Positions 1 to 10,524 of a stretch of DNA of 64,000 bases are shown here, one piece after another. Below the pieces are notes generated by a model. That model searched no databases. It saw nothing but the letters and a program-made list of their open reading frames with translations, and was not told the DNA's origin. The translations under genes were made by a program, and so were the position numbers. Position 1 is the first letter of the stretch. Every line of letters begins with the position of its first letter. Source of the DNA: Parambassis ranga (lineage: Eukaryota; Chordata; Actinopteri; Ambassidae); NCBI RefSeq assembly GCF_900634625.1, contig NC_041025.1, positions 8,321,411 through 8,385,410 on the forward strand, written 5' to 3'.

Positions 1-1300
1 TAGATAATACTCTGAGTGACCCTGGGTCTGCCTGAGTGCAAATACCTGAAGAACACAGTTAACACCAGAAAGAAAGACAGACGGACAGAGAGGAAGACTA
101 GTAACCACTTCACAAACTGCTTGGTTGGATCATTGGTTGATTTCCCAGGGGGTCACAAGCAACTCTGCTCGCCTCCTACTGCCATTAGTATCTGACACAC
201 AGCCATACACTAAAAATAAAGACAAATAAAAAATAAAAAATATTGTTTTCCTTTCTATTCTCGCTAATGTAACATGACGGTGATCTTAAAGAATCTTAAG
301 ATTTAGCAAAAGATGAGAATGTTAAATGTTTCCACTTATTACAGAAACTGATATAGATTATATAAAACCAACCTTATAAGATTAATTGATGTAGCTCGAG
401 TAGAACAAATAAGCAAACACTGTCACCGCCACTCTAAATGGTCCTCTCACAGAAGGACACGTTCATTATATTACTGTCTCAGGAGATAAGTACAGAGCTC
501 TTTCTCCACAGACTCAACAAGGTCATATTCTTTAGAGTTGAACATTAAACAAAAGCGATTCTACAGTTGGAAAGAATACAGAAAATACAATTAACAATAA
601 CTATGTTGGCACTTCGTTCTTCACTTTGAACACTGTACAGCCCAGAGGTCCCCCTAGTAGACAACCAAGTTTTCCCCGACAGAAATAATTGAGAGACCCA
701 TTCAGCGGAGTGTAAGTGCCATCCAAGATAATGTCTCAGGTTTCCACCCCTTTTGCTTCGCTGACAGTGCTGACAGCCCTGCCTGTGCTGCCTATCGACT
801 TTCACCTCATCCAAAAGCTCCCTCTCTCCGCATCTGCCTCACCTGAAGCCTTCCGGAGGGGAAGAAGAAGGGGCTTTTGCTACAAGACACACAGATCCAA
901 GTCATACAGCGATGTTTAATGGCTTTTAAGCCAGAGACAACAGATGAGGGGATGGTGCATTTCTGCATTCCTTAACAGATGCTGGATAATTGCAAATGAC
1001 CAGCCTAAAGCTGTAATGGTATATGTTTCTCATAAAAACCCTCGTTTGTCTGGTGAGGTTAAAAAATGTTACTTGACAATCAATCACATTGAACATTAGA
1101 TTTCTTACAACAACTTCACACTTTTATAGTGCACCTGTAATTCTGACTATAGCCACAGATCTCTGTCTTTCAACGAGCTTATCTCCAATTTGCCGACTGT
1201 AGTGAACATCTGTGAAACAGCCATTTCTTCCTGTGCATGTGTCAGTAAAACAGCACTAAACTGACATCATCTAAAAATGATCACAGGCATATTAAAAAAC
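1..1300. other. Flanking DNA, no firm gene
   Basis: No exon here can be supported with confidence. On the minus strand, around 820-910, a short open stretch ends at a good donor (CTTCAG|gtgagg) and contains an ATG, so it might be an exon of the leftward gene whose first exons lie at 1.3-1.7 kb. The predicted peptide resembles no family I recognise. Confidence 0.3.
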
Positions 1301-1317
1301 TGTAAACTCGCCTTCAC

Positions 1318-1445
1318 CTTGCTGAAGAACTGAGGTTCAGTCCGCAGGAATGTAGAGCGGTGCTGCAGCTTTACCGGAGTCTGATACGGTGCAGGTGGAG
1401 CCACTAACGGAGATTCTGAACCATCCAACGGCGCGTAAAAAAGCC
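1318..1445 (-). other. Candidate exon 2 of an unidentified leftward gene
   Basis: On the minus strand a strong acceptor (pyrimidine tract then cacttgcag) precedes a 128-nt block that ends at AGCAAG|gtgaagg. One frame is open throughout (it reads YAPLDGSESPLVAPPAPYQT and on to FLRTEPQFFSK) but has no ATG. Another frame holds only a very short ORF beginning MVQNLR. The block may therefore be 5' UTR. It lies about 220 nt downstream of a candidate first exon in a GC-richer, CpG-bearing stretch (about 1550-1700). In human, NR2C2AP is next to the neuronal gene NCAN, so a neuronal gene is plausible here, but nothing in the sequence identifies it. Confidence 0.35.
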
Positions 1446-1667
1446 CTGCAAGTGAGGGTAAAAAAACAAACAAACAAAAACAAAAATTAAAAAAAAACGA
1501 GGCAGCTCTGGGTGTCAAATATAGAGAGACAGAGACCGGGGAGGACTGGGCTGTTTTGCATGCAATGCGCGCCCGGATCTCGAGCCGTGTCCGCGCGTCT
1601 TTCCTGAGAGACGAGGCGAAACAGCAGCCGCGATGAGTGGATGAGCGCCAGCTAGAGTGGTGCTCAC

Positions 1668-1750
1668 CTCTCCAGCAGCTGAGCGCTACTGAACAAAAGA
1701 GTGCTCCGCAGGCTCTCTATTCAAATAGCAGGGAGAGGGATGGATGGAGA
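1668..1750 (-). other. Candidate first exon / promoter of leftward gene
   Basis: The minus strand has GGAGAG|gtgagca, a near-consensus donor, ending a possible non-coding first exon whose 5' limit is unknown. The surroundings are richer in CpG than the rest of the left flank. The inverted RE1 pair at 2.66-2.74 kb would lie about 1 kb upstream of this start, a usual place for REST control. The transcript start is inferred. Confidence 0.3.
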
Positions 1751-1780
1751 GAGAGGGAGGGAGGCGAGTGCAGTCTCTCC

Positions 1781-1803
1781 GTGTGTGTGTGTGTTTGTGT
1801 GTG
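1781..1803. repeat. (GT)n microsatellite
   Basis: A short GT run, interrupted once by TTT, next to a GA-rich stretch. Confidence 0.8.
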
Positions 1804-2663
1804 CGTTCATTTAGTATTGATGTTGATATAAACACCATAAATTCCAGTCAAACACTGTCTAATATCAAATGCTTAATCCAACCCCCTTTTAGATTATAAT
1901 TTATGAGGATTACCTGACTGATGACACGCTGATGTGTTACTGTTTGTTTTTTGTGATAAATTACTATTGCGTGCATAGGACACAACAATCAGACATCCAT
2001 TAGCCTGGTCCTGGTTCCTCGCTGTAATTTATAAACGGTGGGGGCAGAGAGAGGGGGGGGGAGTTGGATGAAAGACGTGATTTGGCACTATTGTCCATAC
2101 TGTAGGCCCAACAGTCCCGTTTGGCCTTTGTCTGCTGCACTGTAATTAATGACCTTAGGGACAGAATTACCTTGTTTGGCTGTGTAGCAGTGACCTCGAC
2201 CTGAGATTTATTTGCAATGGGCGAGCTTAGGCTATCAAATTAGATTACCGCGCAAATTGCCTTGGATTTAGTTGGCAGGCTTAAGCAGAAAACGTTGAAT
2301 GGACATTTTTCACCTGAGTGAGACGCTGACCTGTACAGCAAGGTACAAGGTGCGCTTCTTGCTTAATAATAAACCACAGTCATTGCATAGAGTACAAGCA
2401 ACGGCTGGAATAAATCTATATACACAGTCAGCGACCCACCGCTTTGTTACATACAAAGAATAAAGATACCCCACGAGACACCACGCCTGCATGCAGGAAG
2501 ATTATGGGTTTGTTCAGCAGAGATGTATAATTTTAGTTTATAACCAGAGCTCTACTTTATTTTTTTATTTTTTGTTGTTAAAAAATAGATCTCTATGCAT
2601 TTTCCTTGTATGCCAGCAGTTTATGATGGATTTAAAGAGGCCATTAAAATCAGCGCAGTGTAA

Positions 2664-2742
2664 CCTCCACAGACTCAAGGAGCTGTCCGTGGTGCTGATG
2701 AAATGGTTCAGCACCACGGACAGCTCCTCGAGTCTGAGGCGG
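2664..2742. promoter_or_regulatory. Inverted pair of RE1/NRSE (REST) sites
   Basis: The plus strand at 2707-2727 begins TTCAGCACCACGGACAGC and matches the 21-bp RE1/NRSE consensus, the site of the neuronal repressor REST, at 20 of 21 positions (T for G at position 19). The minus strand at 2699-2679 carries the same 21-mer with one further change (A for T at position 1). Homology continues 15 bp past each site, giving two arms of about 36 bp (2664-2699 and 2707-2742) with 4 mismatches around a 7-bp spacer. A transcript would fold into a near-perfect hairpin. The site match is seen in the sequence; REST binding is inferred from the consensus. Confidence 0.8.
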
Positions 2743-2891
2743 CATTTAAGCGGAGAGTTGTGTTGACCAAGGATCTGCTACTAACAAATTGTTAGAAGTA
2801 GATTAAAAAAACAGTAGTAAATAAAACATATGAGGTTTCATCCAAAACATTTGATTTTTAAAACGTTTTTTGAGTTTGTAAACGCTATAAA

Positions 2892-3115
2892 GGGCAGCAG
2901 TGGCTCAGTGGTAGAGCAGGGTTGTTCAACAACCAGAAGGTTGGGGGTTCGATCTCTCCTGCCTAGTCATTGTTGTGTGTCCTTGGGCAAGGCACTTTAC
3001 CCAAATTGCCTCCAGTGCACTCACTGGTGTGGCGCTTCTTGCTGGTCATTGTATGACACTGCTTGGCAGAAGCCTTAAGCAATTACCCTTCTGAGATTAT
3101 TAAAGTATTTAAAAT
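2892..3115 (+). mobile_element. tRNA-derived SINE
   Basis: The head is tRNA-like. It has a Pol III A-box-like TGGCTCAGTGG near the start and a B-box-like GGTTCGATCTC about 50 nt later. A body follows that is shared with the copy at 6.5 kb (CCTTGGGCAAGGCACT and the TGCACTCACTGG region). The tail ends GAGATTATTAAAGTATTT, like LINE-type 3' tails in fish. I see no clear target-site duplication. It is probably an old copy. Confidence 0.75.
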
Positions 3116-3119
3116 TTAA

Positions 3120-6100
3120 AAAAGCAACCAAAAAGACCTGATTACATTCATAATGTAATGTCTGTATTTTCTCCTTCAGTATGTTCCACAATTATTCATT
3201 TATTGCATCGTATAGTGTGCAGTCAAGGGCTGATTGTACTACTGCGGAGGAATGTCTAACACTTTTTTCTCACACAACTTGCAGAACTCGTAAAAAAGAA
3301 CTCAAAGATCAGATCCATCTTTGCTTTTCCTTTTACAGAGAAAGTGAATTTAACACAGAACATACTGAAAATGTCTGTTTGGTTTCTGCTTCTATAACAA
3401 TTAAGAGTTTCAGTATTCTGTTTAACCTTGACCATGCCCGCAAATAAACATTTGAAAGCAAACTTATTAGCAGCACAACAGAAGAACAGAGGTATAACTG
3501 ATATAAAAAGTAATACTGCAGTCATATTTAAAATGTACTTCTTGCTGACATCGTCTGGTCTATGCCATTATGTAAATACTGCATTATGCTGACAAAGTAT
3601 TAGCTGAAATTGTGCTAAGTTGTCAGAATGTTTGGATACCTCCAGGTCTTCTGTGTGGATTAAAGACTGCTTTGACACAGGTATGAGTCAGAGTCAAGGG
3701 AATAAAAGGTTAAAGAACAGAAAGATACAGGTGAAACGTAGCATACATACAATACAGTATAGTAAATTTGAGTGCCATATGTCTTTCAAACCAAGCCATT
3801 GTGTCATTGCATAATAAGCATAAATGTGGCATAAAATATTTTCTGAAATAATATTTTAAAAAGATAACTGCAGAAATGTATTAACATCTATTGTGTTATC
3901 TGATATCTGCTGATGTTAGCATACTGCTGACTGTTATACCTCTAACGGGCTATTGAGAAAGTGTAGCATGTCCTCAGTTCAAAAAAAGAGAAAATATAAA
4001 CACTGCTGCCCAGACAGAGAGTCTACAACCACATTTAGCAAATGGTCTTTGTATATATGTTGGGATTCCTGCAGTGGAAGTTCGGAGACAGCCGATGTCC
4101 ATTTTAAAAGAGACATGGTTCAGAGACAGTTATGGATGCCAAAATTCAGTTAGAAGGAGCCCTGTGCAGTAAGACTTGCTTTGGTGGTGGATGTATTTAC
4201 ATAACCACTTTGCTAATTTCTAGTTACAGGTTATGTTATGGCTACATACAATTCTTACTGATTTAATTAGTTTGTATGTCAGTTACTACAAAGAGTTTTT
4301 TGACCAGCACATAATAGTGTATGTAGCTTCAGTAGCTTAAGGCAACAGCTTGTTTGCAAATGTATTGACAAATTGCACTATAAAGGGACTAAAAGGGCTG
4401 TTTTATACTTTTGCGGGCCAGAAAAATGAATATTAGTCAAGCCTGGTGGAGTTAAATGTCAAAAGTATTTACAGTGACAATAAGTAAAAACACTAACACT
4501 ATATATCCTTTTAAATGATAATAGGCAATTTTGCAAACAATTACACAGTTTTTATTTAATTTATTTAATTCTGATCAATATCAAAAATGATTAAATAACC
4601 TGCAGCTTGTAAGTCTTGTTCTGTGCATCAAAGTAGGCTTATTCCCCATTTAATGAGCTGTTCAGTCAATTTGACTGTTTATAATTTAAGCAGTTCCACT
4701 CAGTCTAACACTATACCTGTGTATACACTAGAGATCTAGCCCATTTTCAATGTGTTGTGCCTAACAGTATGACACAGTAGATTTACACAGTGGACAGAAT
4801 ATCAGTTGATTTAACTGGATTATAAAACATCAGATGCAACTTTAATGAGTACTGACGGGGGGGGGGGGGGGAACCTTAAAAACATGACTCATCACTTGTG
4901 ATGTTTACAGACTTCTCGCTGATGGCATAATTGTTGCACTGTGGGGACAGCTGAAGTCCTCATCCTGTTCAAAGCAGCACATGAGAGTTAAACTAATGTT
5001 GGCTGAGTGCTTGAGACCGTCCTCTGTAGAAGCCAGACGGCTTCTCCAGTGGGTCTGACACCAAAAACGAACTTGAGCACCATAAACCCTGAGCTTGTGC
5101 TTATCAGATCTTCACATACATACTCTTCAAAAGGCCAGGACTGTTTGATGATGATGATGGTTGAGATGATGAAAACTACTGACACAGTGTTTTCTTACTC
5201 TCCTTCTTTTTCTTTACTTCCCTGCCTTTTCCACTTCCCACTTTCCTGGAAGTTCCTGAAGGCAATCAAACTACAAACAAGAGAGAAAACAAAGAAACAG
5301 CTTATATCGATCCCTTGGCTTTCTAGCTGTTGGTAAATGTGTTTATCTGGTGTAGCCACTGTATTATACTGAGATTAAGTACATATTTGATGTGGTGACT
5401 GAGGCTATGAGCAATGCACTGCTTTGAAGCGTCCTCTGGCAACAGTTTATTACATTTTGTTAATAGCTTAATTAGGCAAAGCATGAAAGAAAGTAATCCC
5501 TGGAGAACTGGCTTCTTAAAACACTGTCCAGTCACCCCTGAAACCCCTCGGAATAATTAGGCAGAGCAGAGAAATGTGTTTGTCCCTGAGAGATTTCTGA
5601 AGTTTACTCCTAATACCTCAACGTCTGCATCAGGGACTCAGCTTTGTTTGCACACAGACTCGACTCTGTGAGACCCAAACAAGCTTTAATGACAACAATA
5701 AAGCATTTTCCACTCACTGACAAATTCTCAAGATACTGTATGTGGGTGTGCATCTCCAGTGAAGCTATCAATGCAATGTGCAGCAAAGCCATGTTATTCA
5801 TTTTTAATCAACAGAGGATATATTTATTAAGTAGTTAAACAAACCGATTGCTGCATGCCATATGTCAGCATCAGAATGGACGCCCCAGCAGACTTCTGCT
5901 GTTTATCTCAGATTATCGGGCTTTTCTAGTCTCAATCAGACACAACAAATGTGTGCTTAAACTCTGACCCTGAGTGCACCGTAAAGAGAGTTCAATCAAT
6001 CTCGGAGAGCATTACTTTAATGCTTAATGATGTGAACTAGCAGCACAATATCTTAAGTAAAAAGTGAATGAACACCTCAATAGTCTATACATACAGCGTG

Positions 6101-6530
6101 TTGTAATTCAGGTATAATTATCCAGGGAAAATACAGGGTTCAGAGTTAGGTACGAGGTGTGGTGGGAAAATATGAATCACATCATTTGTCATTGTATATT
6201 GCCTTGTTAGAGCTAATCTGAGTTCTAGAGAAGAACTGCACCTGCATCATAACTTATAAAAGAATATTGTTTGCAGCCACAATGTCTCACATTATGCCTG
6301 GTGTTATCTACTGGGCGTCGAAGAACATTTTTAAGATATAAAGATGTAACCGCCTCCTGCTCGGTGGAGAACCACTGAGAGCTGTGTCAAACCTGTTTAT
6401 GTGCTTCTCTCCATGCAATTGCTTGTAATAAATATAACTTTTGAGTATACCATTTCAGAGTCTTTTCAGAATCTTTTTGAAGTTTTTGCCACGACGGCGG
6501 TAACAGGACTGAGTTAATTTATTTTTTTTA
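3120..6530. other. Gene-poor AT-rich DNA
   Basis: No exon with credible splice signals was seen on either strand. Apart from a G15 run at 4857-4871 there is only unique AT-rich DNA. The open frames here are short and resemble no family. Confidence 0.5.
4857..4871. repeat. Poly-G run
   Basis: Fifteen consecutive G; its length is likely unstable between individuals and between reads. Confidence 0.9.
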
Positions 6531-6534
6531 TTTT

Positions 6535-6676
6535 TGATACTTTAATAATCCCAGAGGGAAATTGCTACACCAGTGAGTGCACTGGAGGCAGTGCCTTGCC
6601 CAAGGACACACAAAAATGACTAGGCCTTTTGGTTATTGGACAACCCTTCTATACGACTGAGCCACTACTGCCCCAT
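6535..6676 (-). mobile_element. tRNA-derived SINE, internally deleted
   Basis: Read on the minus strand, this is the same family as the copy at 2.9 kb. It starts GGGCAGTAGTGGCTCAG, passes through CCTTGGGCAAGGCACT and ends GGGATTATTAAAGTATC. About 20 nt holding the B box are missing: AACCAAAAGG runs straight into CCTAGTCAT. The Pol III promoter is therefore broken and the copy is dead. Confidence 0.75.
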
Positions 6677-6679
6677 GAT

Positions 6680-9600
6680 AGTGAGACATGCTACTGTCCA
6701 CAAAAAAATAAAATCATGAATAAATCTCTCAGTGTCTTCAGACAGGAACTTGCACACAGGAATATTCGATGTGTTAAAATTGATTTCAAGTGAGACTTCT
6801 CACCTCAAATTCAAAAGAAAGAAAACACCAAGAGCAGAATAGGTAGCACAGTTCATACTGCAAAACATTACTCTGTTTAAGGCTGCTATATTGTAAAATG
6901 TGTTTTGTGTTTAGAGACACCTGTTTTTTTAACACTAGTATACAACAACACACACAATGCTAAAATGCTGATTTACAACTGTATGTCCACATAAACCATC
7001 TGGCGGTGGTATTAAATGTTGGTTAATGCTATCATTTATCATTTGTTCTGTATCAAATCTTAATCTGATGATGGCTTCATACAGAAATTCAACGCAGCAC
7101 CAAAATCTTTAAGATACACCATCCTGGAACCATGATTCTAGACAAAATGTGCCAATCTATCTACAAGATCTTAAGCTACTTCAGTGCACATGTGAAAATC
7201 TCTTGTTTGCCTCAGAGGTCTATCAAAGTCAGTGCTTCCTCTGGAGACCTTAAATAACTAATAAGAATACAAAAAGATGCCATCATTTTATATTTAAGAT
7301 ACTTTAGTACAGACCAAAGTGCTGGATCAGTGGTGCTTTAGAGTCTCACAAGATGGTTACACATTGAAACAAATCCCAAAAGGTTTTTTTTCTGCACTAA
7401 ATTAAATTTGTTCAACAGAACAAACAAAAAACATTTTGAGCAGCCAACCTAAATGTCCTTACTGCTCCCAATTAGCCTGGAAAAATCTTTGCATATAATT
7501 TGTCATGAAAATGGATTTTATTAAAGTTACATAACCATCCTGACAAAGTGATGCTAATCTTTATAAGTGCAGCGTACAGACTCCCACCAGCTGCCTTCAT
7601 TTAAAAAAGCTGAAAGTGATGCACATCCAGTAAACAACCAAATGAATAGTGGGGGCGGTTTGAGGTTTGGCTTTTATTGGAATGCATCTGTACATGCAAG
7701 AGACAGTGTGAAAAGACTTGCCGCTTAGTGTATTACTTTAGTATGTTACTATAAACCACACACACAGGCACACATTGAAAGTCTTCTTAGCTTCTGATAC
7801 CATTTCCACCTTTGACTTAGGCTTCTCTGCTGAGCATGTAACAAAGTCAATGAGAAAAGCAATAAAACCAACTCAAAAGAGCATACGGATTCAAAAAAAC
7901 TGCAAGCTCAAATCAATAATTGTACTCCTTTATAGGTCAATTACGTTGTTACTCCTTTTGCAGCATTACACCCCCAAGTGCAGATTGAGTGAGATACACA
8001 TTATTGAGCCTTTACAAGGCAGAAAAAGGTTTCTGGGCCTTGTGCCTTGTGGATAGTATCATCAGTGAGCAGCTAAAGAGAGGAGGACAGTGTCTTGACA
8101 AATAGTTAGGTATATATGTGTGTGTCATACGTGAGGATCAGCACTAGTGCCTATTCAGGTCCTGCAGCTCACTGACCCAGAAATGAAAGGCAATCTATAA
8201 GCGGCACTCGGTCATTTGCCATCAGTAAGAATGACTGCCTGCATGAAGAGTTAAATTACCTAATGAGAATGAGAACACAAGGAGAGTGGAGCATAGACAA
8301 AGAGAGGGGTGCTGCTGGTTGGGTTGAGGCAGAGGTACCAGGAGGGCTGTTAGGCACAGAGGAAAAAAGAAGAGTCAGCAGACCAGAGAAGCTGTAAATG
8401 AGGAAGTAATGAAGCTGTGCAGGTGGGGGCAGGTGATCTATAATGAATGAGGCTGAAAGGGGTGGAGACAAGAGGCTGTTAGCTGGGCTTTGCTTGGTCT
8501 GTAAGAAGCAGACATCCAATCAGAGACACTCTAGCTGACCTGGTGAAGACTTGAGGAGCAGGGAAGGTTTGGTTTGATGTTTAATGATGTTCCCTGTCTG
8601 AGTATGAGAGCAATACAAAGAATAGATGCACTGATGTGTTTTTTTTGCAGCCACTAACAACATCTAAAGTCAGCCCAGTTTTACATGAGGGTAATATAAG
8701 TTTTTGTAGGAGACAAGGTACAAATTTAGGCTCAAATCTGATCAAGTTCTCTCATCCGTTTATGAAATTTGCATCACTATAAAGCAGAGGTGGGCTATTA
8801 TTTATATATATATTATATATTTATTATTTTTATTTTTTTGCCAGGGTCACATCAACATCTATAAAGACAGCAAAGGGTCAATATGAAAGTATATAGCTTA
8901 TAAATATAAATATAATCTCATCACACTGTCATCATTGTAAGGGTTATTTGCTGTCATTTACTGTTTCTCTTCTGCCCTCTCCTCCTCCCATTCCCTGTGT
9001 CTGTGGTTTCCCCACACAGGCAGTGCAGAGCACAGAGCAGACATGTAAAGGGAAGAGAACATCATTGCATACAACTACTAAGGGAAGCCACGTGGGGAGT
9101 GGCGAAATGTTTTCAGAAAAAAGTCCACGAGTCCCAACTGTCTGAACGGTAAGCAAGAGATATACATTTTAAAGGAACCTAACCTGAAGGCACAACAGCC
9201 AACAAGGGTGTAAACATGCAGTGGAGAAAAAGAAGGAGGGACAGGGAGAGGGGATGCTGTGCTTACAACAGCTCAATGTGCTTTACTGACTTTGGGTTCG
9301 GCTAGACCAGTCTACAGGCTGCATTGAAAGGGCAGGAGTTCCTGATAAGAACAATAATTCTGCCTAATGGTTGGATATGTTTGGAACAAAAATCTCTGAG
9401 ATAAGCATGCAATTTAATGTAGAGTTATGGCACAGTTCTCATTTGTGCAGAACTATAGTAATTATCTGGTCAATACTAGCAGAATACTGAATGCAAAAAA
9501 ACAAAAAACATCTTGTTGTGTTACCTTTAGACAAATGAGCCGAACAAATGAGCTAATGGCTGCAGGAGCTGTTAAGTGTAAATCTGCAGCATATACCTGG

Positions 9601-9730
9601 TAGCCGGTTGGGATCCAACCTCAAAGGAACTCATTGAAGTTGTTTTGTTGTGCACCACAGAGTGATTATTGCACCTGCCCAAATGAATGAAGCCAAATGA
9701 GACAAAAGCACAGAGACTTGTTTCAAAGAG
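6680..9730. other. Gene-poor intergenic or intronic DNA
   Basis: No supportable gene. AT-rich unique sequence with small runs such as a TATATA cluster near 8805-8825. Confidence 0.5.
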
Positions 9731-9835
9731 ATAAAACGCTGCTATTGGTAGAGAAGATTGAAGCAAGGTGTCTGGACTTGTAGAGTTTTCTAGAAGACGT
9801 TTCGCTGCTCATCCAAGCAGGAGAAACACAGCAAT

Positions 9836-10225
9836 GTGATATATGCAGTCCAGTGCAGTGAGGAATGCTCTGATCTGTACATTGGAAAAACTAAACAACC
9901 ACTCCACAGAAGAATGGCTCAGCACAGGAGAGCCACCTCCTCAGGACAAGACTCAGCTGTTCACCTCCACCTCAAAGACAAAGGACACTCCTTTGAGGAC
10001 AACAACGTTCACATTTTAGACAGGGAGGAAAGGTGGTATGAAAGAGGAGTCAAGGAAGCCATCTATGTTAAGCTGGAAAAACCTTCCCTTAACAGAGGTG
10101 GTGGCCTCAGACATCATCTTTCTACCACATACAATGCAGCGATTCCATCCATTCCCAGGAAGTTTGCACATACTCACAGTAAGAACAAAGGGCTGTCAAC
10201 CAGTCCCCCTCCGGCAGTTTCATAG
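9836..10225 (+). pseudogene. PLE GIY-YIG endonuclease domain (no RT)
   Basis: This open frame is the C-terminal endonuclease of a Penelope-like retroelement; it can be read from 9821, right after the left inverted arm. The GIY-type strand is IYAVQC, the YIG is in DLYIGKT, the conserved Arg lies in LHRRMAQHRR, and the acidic residue is probably in KEAIYV, followed by Asn in SLN. The catalytic set therefore looks complete, although the reverse transcriptase that normally precedes it is missing and no native start codon is present. It cannot move by itself. It ends at a stop at 10223-10225. The nuclease would nick the target for primed reverse transcription. Confidence 0.8.
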
Positions 10226-10385
10226 TCGTTAGCCAGTCGTTAGACACACCTGGCCCAGTCAGCCAGAACATCACAGGAAGTATGGAAACATTTAGTGCTA
10301 TTGTTTTTAAGTTTTTTTAAGTTTTACCCAGACCCACCCACATAGGTCTGTAACCACATATAAACCATGTTTCCCCACCAAACAG

Positions 10386-10430
10386 TTAGAACTGATGAAG
10401 CTGCTTGGATGAGCAGCGAAACGTCTTCTA
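10386..10430 (+). ncRNA. Hammerhead-ribozyme-like core in PLE end
   Basis: The conserved core elements occur in order. Stem I 5' strand is TAGAA (10387-10391), followed by CTGATGA (10392-10398). Stem II is GCTGCT/AGCAGC (10400-10405 with 10412-10417) around a 6-nt loop. Then come GAA (10418-10420), palindromic ACGT (10421-10424), C (10425, predicted cleavage 3' of it) and TTCTA (10426-10430), which pairs with stem I. Stem III would be only the ACGU palindrome, so activity would need a dimer. Short stem III hammerheads are known from Penelope-like elements. One extra A (10399) before stem II departs from the usual core. Activity is inferred. Confidence 0.55.
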
Positions 10431-10524
10431 GAAAACTCTACAAGTCCAGACGCCTTGCTTCAATCTTCTCTACGTATGATGACCTGGATGACTGAGAATC
10501 TTCATCAACAAAACGCTGCTATTG

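Larger units (their letters stand above)
9748..10509 (+). mobile_element. Penelope-like element, 5'-truncated insertion
   Basis: A 762-bp insertion is flanked by a perfect 15-bp target-site duplication, AAAACGCTGCTATTG, at 9733-9747 and 10510-10524. Its ends carry a 72-bp inverted repeat (9749-9820 and 10401-10472) with one mismatch. Between the arms is a frame encoding a GIY-YIG endonuclease of the Penelope-like (PLE) type; the reverse transcriptase part is absent. Inverted or complex terminal repeats and 5' truncation are typical of PLEs. The exact duplication and open frame point to a fairly recent insertion. A hammerhead-ribozyme-like core lies in the right end. Confidence 0.85.

Noticed and set aside
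2664..2742. Reading the hairpin as a conventional microRNA gene
   Set aside because: The match to the 21-bp RE1 consensus on both arms is a better explanation, and the 7-nt loop is short for a miRNA. Small-RNA data could reopen this.
8256..8519. Minus-strand open frame near 8.3-8.5 kb
   Set aside because: Ser/Pro/Leu-rich translation of a GA-rich stretch, with no splice context or family resemblance.
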